A DNA stretch of 64,000 nucleotides from Dysgonomonas sp. BGC7 (GTDB taxonomy: Bacteria > Bacteroidota > Bacteroidia > Bacteroidales > Dysgonomonadaceae), in NCBI RefSeq assembly GCF_001261735.1, contig NZ_CVRP01000003.1, positions 1 through 64,000 of the forward strand, read 5' to 3'. A program made the translations under genes and the position numbers. Below the pieces are notes generated by a model. It worked only from the letters and a program-made list of their open reading frames with translations, had not been told where the DNA came from and searched no databases. Positions 1-8,796 of this stretch are shown here, one piece after another. Numbering within the stretch: position 1 is the first letter of the stretch; each line of letters opens with the position of its first letter.

Positions 1-924
1 GCTGGGTACTTAGCCTACATTGTTTCGACCCGTGTCCGCACCGATGGTTCGATAATCAGCGACAGCAAAAATTACGAACGTAGCAGAAAGATTACAGACC
101 TTTTGGAGCAAGAATACGGTCTGCACTCCAAAGAGAAAAATCAAGGCGAGACATGGCAACTTAACCCAATAGACGTTAGCCAGGGGAACTTAAAGAAACA
201 GGTGGCAAACGTCATAAAATCGCTCTCGGAGATGTATTGTTTTCAGACTTTGGGAGAATATCGTGCTTTACTCTCCTTATACAATATAGGAGTAGAGGAA
301 ATCAAAGGAGAAAACAAGGGTAAAGCATATCGGGGATTGGTCTATTCGGCATTGGACGGTGAGGGTAAGCGTGTTGGTACACCTTTAAAATCCTCTCTGT
401 TTGGTAAGGATCACGGTTTAGGTAGATTAGAAAAACGATTTGACAAGTCAAAAGAAACAATCAAAGCCACAGGCATAGCCAAACAAACCCGTACTAATGT
501 TTCTGCGTCCTTTGCAAATACCCGTACAGAGAATGAGTTCCGAGCGGATTTGCGGGAAAGAGGTATTGACCTTGTATTACGTCGTAACGATGAAGGACGC
601 ATCTATGGGGCTACGTTTATCGACCATAACCAACGGGTGGTTTTTAATGGTTCTCGTTTAGGTAAAGAATTTTCTGCAAATGTTCTCAACGAACGCTTTG
701 CGGATAATTCACCTCATGAATATATACAAGCTCCAGTACCGAAACGTTCCGATAATCAGCAAACAACCTCCAATCAGCAACCACAATCAACACACTCCGA
801 GACGAATGATCCGGTAGGGAGTTTATTCTCTGTCTTTACACCCGAAGTTGCGGGAACAGACAACAAACAGCCGACCTTAAAGCGTAAGAAAAAGAAGAAA
901 CGCAGGTACGGAAGGCAACAGTAA
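1..924 (+). CDS. Conjugative relaxase (MobB/MobA family), C-terminal part, 5' end outside window
   Basis: The reading frame is open from base 1, so the gene starts left of the window; an internal TTG at 103 is not the start. The visible N-terminal stretch reads STRVRTDGSIISDSKNYERS and then EQEYGL, which is the strand after the catalytic histidine cluster in Bacteroidales relaxases. Such relaxases nick the element at oriT and lead the DNA into the recipient. The rest is helical and ends in a basic tail (KRKKKKKRR, about residues 295-303 of the visible part). A Gln/Thr/Ser-rich linker lies just before it. The mobC gene follows after 33 bases, consistent with one mob operon. The catalytic Tyr and HxH motifs are not in view. 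Confidence 0.85.
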   Translation, partial: AGYLAYIVSTRVRTDGSIISDSKNYERSRKITDLLEQEYGLHSKEKNQGETWQLNPIDVSQGNLKKQVANVIKSLSEMYCFQTLGEYRALLSLYNIGVEEIKGENKGKAYRGLVYSALDGEGKRVGTPLKSSLFGKDHGLGRLEKRFDKSKETIKATGIAKQTRTNVSASFANTRTENEFRADLRERGIDLVLRRNDEGRIYGATFIDHNQRVVFNGSRLGKEFSANVLNERFADNSPHEYIQAPVPKRSDNQQTTSNQQPQSTHSETNDPVGSLFSVFTPEVAGTDNKQPTLKRKKKKKRRYGRQQ

Positions 925-957
925 ATTTAGAATTCTAACAATTAAAAAATAACAATT

Positions 958-2967
958 ATGCAAAATGAGGATGATTTGAGAGGACTTGCCAAAGTCATGG
1001 AGTTTATGAGAGCCATAAGTATTTTATTCGTTCTGATGAATATTTATTGGTTCTGCTATCAGACAATACACGAGTGGGGAATCAATATAGGAGTGGTAGA
1101 TAAAATTCTAATGAATTTTAATCGTACCGCAGGATTATTCAATTCAATCCTGTGGACGAAAATATTTTCTGTGATTTTTCTTGCTCTGTCCTGTCTGGGA
1201 ACAAAGGGTGTAAAGGAAGAAAAAATCACATGGAATCATATCTACGTGTGTCTTGTATTGGGATTTGTGTTTTTCTTTTTGAACTGGTGGCTTCTTTATT
1301 TGCCACTTCCTAAAATAGCTAATGCAAGTTTTTACATTTTTACTATTTCGGTTGGCTATATTTTATTATTGATGGCGGGTACATGGCTGAGCCGTTTACT
1401 AAAAAACAACCTGATGGATGATCCGTTCAATTACGAAAACGAATCCTTTATGCAAGAAACCAAGCTGATGGTAAATGATTATTCGATAAATCTGCCAACG
1501 AAATTTTGGTACAAAAAGAAGCAATGGAAAGGATGGATAAATGTAGTGAATCCGTTTCGGGCAGCTATTGTGTTGGGTACTCCGGGTTCAGGTAAGAGTT
1601 ATGCCGTTGTTAACCAATTCATCAAACAACAGATTGAGAAAGGTTATACAGGTTATATTTACGATTTTAAGTTTCCTGACCTTTCTACTATTGCCTATAA
1701 CCATCTGTTAAACAATAGAGAAGGTTACGAGAAAGTGCCTACTTTTTATGTGATAAATTTTGATGATCCTTCCCGTTCGCATCGTTGCAATCCGATTAAC
1801 CCTTCTTTTATGGATGACATCTCGGATGCTTATGAGAGTGCATACACGATAATGTTAAATTTGAACCGAACGTGGGTGCAAAAACAAGGAGACTTCTTTG
1901 TGGAATCTCCAATTATCTTATTCGCTGCAATTATCTGGTACTTGCGAATTTATAAGGATGGAAAGTATTGTACTTTTCCTCATGCCATAGAATTTTTGAA
2001 CAAGAGCTATGAAGATATTTTCCCGATTTTGACTTCGTATCCAGACCTAGAAAATTACCTTTCGCCCTTTATGGATGCGTGGAAATCCGGAGCTGCCGAT
2101 CAACTTCAGGGGCAGATTGCAAGTGCTAAAATACCGCTTTCTCGTATGATTAGTCCGCAATTATATTGGGTAATGTCGGGTGATGAATTTACATTGGATA
2201 TTAACAACCCTGACGATCCTAAAATATTGGTAGTGGGTAACAATCCCGACCGTCAGAATATTTATGGAGCGGCATTGGGATTATATAACTCCCGAATCGT
2301 CAAATTGATTAATAAGAAGGGGCAACTCAAAAGTAGCGTTATAATTGATGAGCTACCGACAATCTATTTCAAAGGGCTTGACAACTTGATAGCTACTGCC
2401 CGAAGTAACAAAGTTGCAGTTCTACTTGGTTTTCAAGATTTTTCTCAGCTAAAGAGAGATTATGGTGATAAAGAAGCTGCTGTAGTAATGAATACCGTCG
2501 GTAATATCTTTTCGGGACAAGTGGTTGGCGACACAGCAAAAACTTTGTCTGAACGTTTTGGAAAAGTGTTGCAGAAACGCCAGTCTATGACCATAAACAG
2601 AAATGATAAATCAACTTCCATTTCTACGCAATTGGATAGTTTGATTCCTGCGTCGAAAATAAGTAACTTAACACAAGGGATGTTCGTGGGAGCGATAGCA
2701 GATAACTTCGATGAGCGAATAGAACAAAAGATTTTTCATAGTGAAATCGTTGTCGATAATGAGCGGGTAGCCACTGAAACGAAAGTGTACAAGAGAATAC
2801 CTGTTATCACCAACTTTGTGGATGAGTACGGTGTAGATCGCATGAAGGAAATGATTAAGGAGAACTACGACCGTATCAAAGCTGAAGCCAAACAGATAGT
2901 CGTTGAAGAGTTACAACGTATAAAGGACGATCCGGAGCTTTGCCATTTGTTGCCGAAAGAGGAGTAA
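958..2967 (+). CDS. mobC: Conjugal transfer coupling protein MobC (TraG/VirD4-type ATPase)
   Basis: This 669-residue protein has the YWFCY motif at residues 30-34 that names the N-terminal domain of Bacteroidales MobC proteins. Several membrane segments follow in the first 150 residues. The ATPase domain has Walker A GTPGSGKS at about 207-214 and Walker B VIIDE at about 461-465, followed by a conserved stretch (ATARSNKVAVLLGFQDFSQL). Proteins of this family couple the relaxase-DNA complex to the mating channel at the inner membrane, using ATP. It lies 33 bases after the relaxase gene on the same strand. Length is normal for the family and nothing looks broken. Confidence 0.93.
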   Translation: MQNEDDLRGLAKVMEFMRAISILFVLMNIYWFCYQTIHEWGINIGVVDKILMNFNRTAGLFNSILWTKIFSVIFLALSCLGTKGVKEEKITWNHIYVCLVLGFVFFFLNWWLLYLPLPKIANASFYIFTISVGYILLLMAGTWLSRLLKNNLMDDPFNYENESFMQETKLMVNDYSINLPTKFWYKKKQWKGWINVVNPFRAAIVLGTPGSGKSYAVVNQFIKQQIEKGYTGYIYDFKFPDLSTIAYNHLLNNREGYEKVPTFYVINFDDPSRSHRCNPINPSFMDDISDAYESAYTIMLNLNRTWVQKQGDFFVESPIILFAAIIWYLRIYKDGKYCTFPHAIEFLNKSYEDIFPILTSYPDLENYLSPFMDAWKSGAADQLQGQIASAKIPLSRMISPQLYWVMSGDEFTLDINNPDDPKILVVGNNPDRQNIYGAALGLYNSRIVKLINKKGQLKSSVIIDELPTIYFKGLDNLIATARSNKVAVLLGFQDFSQLKRDYGDKEAAVVMNTVGNIFSGQVVGDTAKTLSERFGKVLQKRQSMTINRNDKSTSISTQLDSLIPASKISNLTQGMFVGAIADNFDERIEQKIFHSEIVVDNERVATETKVYKRIPVITNFVDEYGVDRMKEMIKENYDRIKAEAKQIVVEELQRIKDDPELCHLLPKEE

Positions 2968-2971
2968 ATGG

Positions 2972-3000
2972 TTAGAGCCGCATTTAATCTGCGGCTCTAA
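2972..3000. terminator. Perfect 10-bp hairpin between convergent genes
   Basis: TTAGAGCCGC and GCGGCTCTAA form a perfect 10-bp stem around a 9-base loop, four bases after the mobC stop and just before the stop of the convergent CoiA-like gene. Neither strand has a clear T run, so termination is inferred from position and stem strength. Confidence 0.5.
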
Positions 3001-3003
3001 CTA

Positions 3004-3822
3004 TTATCTACGCCATTTTTTACGATATATTTTGACTGGATAGATAGACCTCTTTTTTCTATAATATATTGGTCGCTGCATATTTCGTTGTCTTTGTTTT
3101 TGCGTTTCTATATATTCTTGTTCCATTTCATCCATAAATGCAGTAACTCGCTCGCTCCACTTCCCATTTAGAACAGTCTTAACGAAGGCCCCTCGCGGTA
3201 TTTCCGCATATACAGCATTATATTCGTCATGGCTAGGAAATAGGCAATAAAGGTTTCTACGAATAGGATCGGCACTGGCGACATTGTCGAGGCCTAGAAA
3301 GTCGAACACTACTGGAACCGAACTTTTCAGCCAGTTGCTAGGAAAAAACTCATATCCAAATTCGGCTTTTCTTATACCCGGTTTCAATTCTATTGAACCA
3401 AATTTTCCACCCTTAACAAAGCGTGGAAAGTCCCGTGATAGTCGTGTCCCATCGACAACCCACACCATCTTTTTATAGAATTCCTCTCGTGAAATACGTT
3501 CCTCCGGATTGATAAAGGAATGTTGAAACTCTATAACCAGTCCGTGTTCGGTTCGTACATCCGCTATATGTTTCTCTCCAGTTTGTTCATCGGGCAAGAA
3601 AATTTCCTGCCATTCTGCGGGAAATTTATTCTTCCATGTACGATGCCATTCGGTTTCAGTCTCCCACCAGCTATCGCACATTCTCATATTTTTATGCGCC
3701 CAATGATGTGTTTTTTGAATACCGCATTTTGCAATAACCGAAGCACCACATCCAGGACACACCGCATCCATAAGATCGGGCATAGCTTCCGTAGGTTTAT
3801 CGTTTATCAGTGCAAAACGCAT
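3004..3822 (-). CDS. CoiA-like nuclease-fold protein
   Basis: This 272-residue protein has the layout of the competence protein CoiA family. A zinc-finger-like CPGC (residues 22-25) and a His cluster (HHWAH, 39-43) lie at the N-terminus. A restriction-like core follows, in which HIADV supplies D88 and VIEFQHS supplies E98-x-Q100. CoiA-family proteins have a PD-(D/E)XK-type fold, and this copy has Gln where the classical motif has Lys. The C-terminal tail is very basic. It is the last gene of the five-gene minus-strand block, 30 bases after its upstream neighbour. In Bacteroidales ICEs such proteins are common accessory genes; their role in transfer or defence is not established. Family assignment is fairly secure, function is not. 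Confidence 0.7.
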   Translation of the reverse strand: MRFALINDKPTEAMPDLMDAVCPGCGASVIAKCGIQKTHHWAHKNMRMCDSWWETETEWHRTWKNKFPAEWQEIFLPDEQTGEKHIADVRTEHGLVIEFQHSFINPEERISREEFYKKMVWVVDGTRLSRDFPRFVKGGKFGSIELKPGIRKAEFGYEFFPSNWLKSSVPVVFDFLGLDNVASADPIRRNLYCLFPSHDEYNAVYAEIPRGAFVKTVLNGKWSERVTAFMDEMEQEYIETQKQRQRNMQRPIYYRKKRSIYPVKIYRKKWRR

Positions 3823-3852
3823 ATAAATATCAATAATTATTAAAAATATCTT

Positions 3853-4398
3853 TTATCGGTCACTTTTTATCCATTTAAAGCAGTGCATATTACCTAAATC
3901 AATTCGCATAATATATTCGTCTTCGCCCATAAACTCATCTAAAAACCTTTCGGTAAATCCACAACCTCCAGAAGCCTTTGCTTTTTCTAAAACATTCACA
4001 AGGGGATAAAAAGAATACCTATACTGACCGGGACTTCTATGTTCGTCAATTTTTAGATTCTCTTTTGTATCACAGATTATTAAAGAGCCTTTTCCATCAC
4101 TAAACCTTCTTGCACATTCCAATCGTCCTGTAAAACTTGCTATTTTACCATTCTTACTAAGTCTTTCGCACGCCCTAAATAAAAATGGTCGTGTTGTGGG
4201 CAAATAATTCTTTAACACAATATCCCACACGTCAAATAAGGCTTTTCCTTTTCCGGAAGCATCGGTACAACACCACTCAATAATAAACCCTCTGGTCAGT
4301 CCAATTATCTCCGAACCTTTCTGCAAAATATCAATTAGATTTTGGGCTATTTCATCTTTCTGATTTTTTGACAATCTATATTGGAATTTATCATTCAT
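3853..4398 (-). CDS. Unknown protein; candidate ADP-ribosyltransferase fold
   Basis: I do not recognise this 181-residue protein as a whole. Its motif order resembles R-S-E class ADP-ribosyltransferases. There is an Arg in FLFRAC (R75), then an SFT step (S88-F89-T90) followed by ECARRF and a Gly-rich turn into SLIIC, where ARTs have S-x-S/T...A..F. Near the C-terminus is EDEYIM (E159-D-E161), in the place of the catalytic E-x-E strand. These are visual similarities only. Its start overlaps the stop of the upstream HEPN gene by 8 bases, so the two are probably translated together. An effector or toxin role acting with the HEPN protein is inference. It could instead be an unrelated small protein. 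Confidence 0.55.
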   Translation of the reverse strand: MNDKFQYRLSKNQKDEIAQNLIDILQKGSEIIGLTRGFIIEWCCTDASGKGKALFDVWDIVLKNYLPTTRPFLFRACERLSKNGKIASFTGRLECARRFSDGKGSLIICDTKENLKIDEHRSPGQYRYSFYPLVNVLEKAKASGGCGFTERFLDEFMGEDEYIMRIDLGNMHCFKWIKSDR

Positions 4399-5263
4399 CT
4401 GTACTGACCTTTTTTATTTTACTCAAATCATTAATTGTAGCTTTTAATACCTGCCATGATATTTTAGCAGTATCTATGTCTGGATTGAATTGGCTACTCA
4501 TTTGCTGGTAAGGATGAATATAATTTCTAAAATCTCTCAAAGAATGGCTAAATTTTTTCACATCCAATCCAAGAAATCCAATATTATGAGCAACATCTAT
4601 AAGGTTGTTTAAAGTCCAATTCTGAAATTGCAAGACCTTTCCAGTTTCCTTATCCCTTGGACTTGAAGGCGATTGATTAAATTCTTTCATATTTTTCAAT
4701 GCAACACCTAATAATAATCCTTCTAATACACTACCACACATGATTATAACAGAAAGAGAAGCTCCTGTCTTTATACTCTTTTCTATCTCAATTAATCTTT
4801 GATTTAGAACATCAAGTACTAAAGTATCTATGCTCAATTTTTCTAACGATATATTTTGATATTCTTTTTTCAAAAAATCTTTCTCGGCATCCACTGAATC
4901 TGCATCTACCGTTTTATCGGGCACTCCCCTCAAACGATTGGCTATTCTTAAGCAATCATTAAATAAAATAGCATCCGTTTTAGAATATTCTACTCCCTTG
5001 ATTTTTTGGTGTGCTTTTCGATAAGCAAGTAATTCATTAATTAAAGTTCCAACGGCTTTATCCGATTCCAAATGCCAAAACGCTCTTAAACGATTCGCTT
5101 TAGAATCTCCGAACATTTCATATTTTGATGTATAAATATCAACATGACAAACATCAAAAATAAACTGTTGAAAAGACGGGTTTGAGAAATTCAACACATA
5201 ACCACTACTCATTTCAAACAATGTTTCTAACATTAATTTTTCTGGTTGTTTTATGCTTGCCAT
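4391..5263 (-). CDS. HEPN-domain protein with an abortive-infection-like N-terminal domain
   Basis: The 290-residue protein has two parts. Residues about 8-85 contain GYVLNFSNPSF, VDIYTSKY and SKANRLRAFW. This pattern recalls N-terminal domains of predicted abortive-infection proteins (my recollection, not a search). Residues about 145-285 look like a HEPN domain, with an amphipathic helix (CGSVLEGLLL) followed by RDFRNYIHP. There R243 or R246 with H250 fits the R-x(n)-H motif of HEPN RNases, although the exact spacing varies within the family. It is the first gene of an overlapping pair with the candidate ADP-ribosyltransferase downstream. Likely role: RNase or ligand-binding partner in a two-gene defence or toxin-antitoxin unit. 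The HEPN call is moderately secure; the function is inferred. Confidence 0.65.
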   Translation of the reverse strand: MASIKQPEKLMLETLFEMSSGYVLNFSNPSFQQFIFDVCHVDIYTSKYEMFGDSKANRLRAFWHLESDKAVGTLINELLAYRKAHQKIKGVEYSKTDAILFNDCLRIANRLRGVPDKTVDADSVDAEKDFLKKEYQNISLEKLSIDTLVLDVLNQRLIEIEKSIKTGASLSVIIMCGSVLEGLLLGVALKNMKEFNQSPSSPRDKETGKVLQFQNWTLNNLIDVAHNIGFLGLDVKKFSHSLRDFRNYIHPYQQMSSQFNPDIDTAKISWQVLKATINDLSKIKKVSTDE

Positions 5264-5282
5264 TTTTTATCTTTATTAATTA

Positions 5283-6068
5283 CTATATTCTCCCTCTTTT
5301 TTTTGCCAAATATGCGGATAAGGAGAGAGATAAACCAACCAACAACTCTACCTCATCAAAGTCAGGATCACCACCTTCTCTTAAATGCCGACCTTGCTCT
5401 GACGAAAATCCCCATATTTTTTCAATGACTATATCCAATGGCGAAGGCACAATAGCCCTGTTTTGCTTAATTAATTCACCCAATGTTTGCTTCCTATTCC
5501 CTACGATTTCCCTTGCAATACACTCTAAACAAGCTAATGAATGCTGAATAGCTCCTGTTTTATCTGGACTTGGTTTTTTTGATAGATCACTGATGGCTTC
5601 TGATATCTCATGCTTCGCAGTATCAAAGCCATTCTTGATTACTATTTCTTTTGATTCTTTCAATTTTTGTTCAAATTGATTATCGCCTCTAAAGACTATC
5701 TTTCCATCTTCAAGTTTCCATCCGATACCTCTTTCAAGGAAAAAGTCGTTTATTTCTGAATCAAAATCAGTTTGTTGAGATTGAAATTTTCGTGATAGTG
5801 CTTCAATAACATCATAAACTTTCCACCAATCACAGTTTGAAATCAGTTCTCTTATTTCCATATCAATATTGGGAAATTCACTCCAATTACCGTCGTCTGG
5901 AGAAACTCGTAAAACTTGACAAATAATAGGTCTTATTTGTTTGGGCGTAAACCCTAATGCGTATAAGGTTTGTATAACATAACTGCGAAGGGCATCAGGA
6001 GCATCTTCTCTAATTATAATTTCTACTTCTTTCCCAGAATATCCTTCTCTTTTTGAAAAACTGTTCAT
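5283..6068 (-). CDS. AbiJ-like protein (AbiJ N-terminal domain type plus HEPN-like C-terminus)
   Basis: The N-terminus (FSKREGY at 4-10, IREDAPDALRSYV, then NWSEFPNI and WWKVYDVIEAL by about residue 110) matches the conserved signature of an AbiJ N-terminal domain class. The C-terminal third (GAIQHSLACLECIAREIVG, IEKIWGFSSEQGRHLREG, ELLVGLSLSLSAYLAKK) has the helical pattern of the HEPN-like domain usually paired with it. No R-x(4-6)-H motif is obvious there, so it may be non-catalytic. The length of 261 residues is slightly short for the family but complete. AbiJ was first described as a lactococcal phage-abortive protein. Here it lies 19 bases upstream of the HEPN gene and 135 bases downstream of the nuclease/NTPase gene on the same strand, so it could share their transcript. 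Confidence 0.65.
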   Translation of the reverse strand: MNSFSKREGYSGKEVEIIIREDAPDALRSYVIQTLYALGFTPKQIRPIICQVLRVSPDDGNWSEFPNIDMEIRELISNCDWWKVYDVIEALSRKFQSQQTDFDSEINDFFLERGIGWKLEDGKIVFRGDNQFEQKLKESKEIVIKNGFDTAKHEISEAISDLSKKPSPDKTGAIQHSLACLECIAREIVGNRKQTLGELIKQNRAIVPSPLDIVIEKIWGFSSEQGRHLREGGDPDFDEVELLVGLSLSLSAYLAKKRGRI

Positions 6069-6203
6069 CTATTTTTAATAATTTATTTCTAAATCAAGTG
6101 GTGTATGCTTTTGCAATATCCTTAATTATTGCACTTTACAAAAGTAATAAATAATAAAATATCATATGAATCCTTCTGTTTTTGTTTTCTTTAATCTTGC
6201 AAA

Positions 6204-8603
6204 TCAATCTGACTCTTCGCTTTCTCCTATCTTCATTTCAAGCAACTTTTTGTATAATGCTTTTTTTTCAATAGGGTCTTTCACATCCTTAGATAGATAT
6301 TCCGCCATAAAACCATCAAAATATTTATTAAATCTTTTTACATAGTTTTCTGATCTTTGAGTTAACTCTGGATCGGTGTTATTTATTATTGTTCGTAATG
6401 CTAAATATATTCTATATAGCAAGTTAAAATTATTTTCCTCGAATGCTTTTTCGTAAAGCCATTCTATTTCGTTTGGCATTTGAAAAAAGCATTTTTGAAT
6501 TGATTGTACAAAAGGTTCAATTACACCTTCGTGTCCACTAATTATAGAACCAACCCCATCTAAATCGAAGCTTTCCAATGCTTTTATGTTGTTTAACGAT
6601 CTAACATCTGCTCTGCGAAGTAACTCTTTGCTTGAACCTACTTCATATAAGAGATGTAAATGAAAAGCATATATAGAGTATTCTTTATTATCAACTAACC
6701 CCAGTGGATATGCAGCTAGTTGAGATAGAATTACATAAGGTAAAAAATCAGCAATAAAACCTCCTTCGTTTATATCATCATCAAAGTTCATTTGAATATG
6801 TCCGACACCTTCTACATACATTAAAGTTTTTGTTCCTTTTTCAATCTTCTCTAATAGTGGCGGCATTTTTAATAATTCTTGAACTAAGTTGGAAAATAAT
6901 TCAACTTCATTGGCTTTTGCTATTTCCAATAAAACTCCATTTGCAACAATATCGCAATAAGGGATTGATATAGTTGTATCAAGAAGTAATTTGCATAATT
7001 CAGTTGTCGATTTCTCCTTTTCTTGTATCATCATTTTAGTAATTAGAGATATTGAATGCACTGCGATTAATTCTTGAATCTTAGGGTAAATAATAGTCAT
7101 TCCATTTCGGATTTCACGAAAAACAGCAATAGATGATTTTATTAAATCATTAAAATCATCTGGAAATTTTTTTTTGAAAATATCAGTTGTTATTGCTCCA
7201 CTACCTGAAGCCATTATACTTAGATCAATGTCTTTTTTTCTCAACTCACTTTCTATAAAAAAGCAATACGTAATTTTTCTATATAAATCATGAATTTGTT
7301 TTGTATAGGTTTTGTTAGATGTGATCGCTTTTAGTAGATTCAAGTTTGGAACAGCATCAATTTTTGTAAATTGACCGTCTTTAATCCCTCCATGATAAAG
7401 AGAAACTAAATGTCGTAGAATACGAGGTTCACGATATTCTGGTGTATAGTGCCCTCCATGCTCAATTAACACCTTATACTTATCAAAAATTGAACTGTTT
7501 GTTATATCATATTCTTCATCGTTAAGTTCATCTAATTGGATTAATTTACTTTGGTCTCCAATAATTGTTTTATATTGTCTATTCTCAACAAAAGCAATTC
7601 TTTTATAATTAAACTCGTCTATGCTATATAATGTGTGATGATTTACTCCTTTAAAAATATCTATTAACTCTATAATTTCGCTCTTAATGGATTCAGGAAT
7701 ATCGTTGTTGAAATTATCTAATAGTAAGTAAAACTTACCATCAGGCAAATGAATTAATGAATTAATTAGCCATTCTCTGATTTTATCTTTTGTAATCAAA
7801 ACTTTAGTGTTTTCGGTAAAGTGATTCGCCAATTGCTGAAAGATTGAATAATTATGGTCATTGCAATCTAAATAAAGTAAGAAGTTTTTTTCAGATTTTG
7901 TTTTGTTAAAAAACTGATACAATAAATTTGTTTTTCCAGTGAAAGCTGAACCAACAATCCCTATTAAAGCTGCCCCGTCGGTAAAAAGAGTTTGTATTTG
8001 TTTTAAACATTGTCTTTCAATTTGAAAGTCAATGCAAATCGGTTTTGTAAAGTCATTAACCGTTCCCAATAATCTTTCAAATTTCACTTCCGTTATTTGG
8101 TTAATTATTTTAGAGAATAGATCGGGTTCTTTATTTAGTAAAACACTAATTGCATCTTTAAAGTCATTTATTGCAAGTTGAAAAGAGTTATCAATTAGGT
8201 TCTGTATATACTCCAGATCAACATTCGTTTTGCTAATATTTTCTTTAGTGTATGTGTTGTAGAATAGATTGTCTTCGCCATTTGATATCAATGTTAGTGG
8301 AGGCATTGGATGAATCAACCTTGCATAAGATATACCCTGTGAAATATCTTCATCGGTAAGAGTTAATCCTTCTCTTTTTAATTCTAGAAGGATCGTATTT
8401 TTATCATCAACAGTTAAAAGAACATCAAAAATAGCTCTTGCTGGATTAACAGAAGGTTCTTTTAAATTAACAACAACATTGTGATGTCCAAATTTTATGC
8501 TGAATGACTTTTGATATTGAACATTAACCATTCTAAAGGTCGGAAAAACAGAGGTCAAGACTCCGTCAATTCTAGCTTCTAATGTTGCCTCATTTTTTGC
8601 CAT
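6204..8603 (-). CDS. PD-(D/E)XK nuclease fused to a P-loop NTPase with helical C-terminus (putative defence protein)
   Basis: This 799-residue protein starts with a restriction-type nuclease domain: D60 in AIFDVLL, E74-x-K76 in LLELKRE and a QxxxY motif (Q89 to Y93). This arrangement resembles HsdR N-terminal and related nucleases. A P-loop ATPase follows, with Walker A GSAFTGKT at 218-225 and Walker B FYLLLDNF with D296. The remaining 450 residues are mostly helical without a motif I recognise; repeats or a sensor domain are possible. The architecture of effector nuclease, NTPase and large C-terminal sensor recalls STAND/Avs-type antiviral proteins, but I cannot assign it to a named system. 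The start agrees with MAKNEATLEARI and is followed by an uninterrupted frame. A possible promoter lies about 190 bases upstream (8797-8828). Confidence 0.7.
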   Translation of the reverse strand: MAKNEATLEARIDGVLTSVFPTFRMVNVQYQKSFSIKFGHHNVVVNLKEPSVNPARAIFDVLLTVDDKNTILLELKREGLTLTDEDISQGISYARLIHPMPPLTLISNGEDNLFYNTYTKENISKTNVDLEYIQNLIDNSFQLAINDFKDAISVLLNKEPDLFSKIINQITEVKFERLLGTVNDFTKPICIDFQIERQCLKQIQTLFTDGAALIGIVGSAFTGKTNLLYQFFNKTKSEKNFLLYLDCNDHNYSIFQQLANHFTENTKVLITKDKIREWLINSLIHLPDGKFYLLLDNFNNDIPESIKSEIIELIDIFKGVNHHTLYSIDEFNYKRIAFVENRQYKTIIGDQSKLIQLDELNDEEYDITNSSIFDKYKVLIEHGGHYTPEYREPRILRHLVSLYHGGIKDGQFTKIDAVPNLNLLKAITSNKTYTKQIHDLYRKITYCFFIESELRKKDIDLSIMASGSGAITTDIFKKKFPDDFNDLIKSSIAVFREIRNGMTIIYPKIQELIAVHSISLITKMMIQEKEKSTTELCKLLLDTTISIPYCDIVANGVLLEIAKANEVELFSNLVQELLKMPPLLEKIEKGTKTLMYVEGVGHIQMNFDDDINEGGFIADFLPYVILSQLAAYPLGLVDNKEYSIYAFHLHLLYEVGSSKELLRRADVRSLNNIKALESFDLDGVGSIISGHEGVIEPFVQSIQKCFFQMPNEIEWLYEKAFEENNFNLLYRIYLALRTIINNTDPELTQRSENYVKRFNKYFDGFMAEYLSKDVKDPIEKKALYKKLLEMKIGESEESD

Positions 8604-8796
8604 TTGTTACTATTATTTTATTTAATGATGATGTGTAATGTATCCTTCGCTACTGAATTTCTCATTAATTTACCGTTCTCTACAGATTTTATAACAATAT
8701 ACAGACTTTTTCTTTTGCTCATTATCACGATCATATAAATTTCACAAAAAACAGATCTTTCCCGATAGAACAGTAAAGCGGGAAGTAAAAACACCC

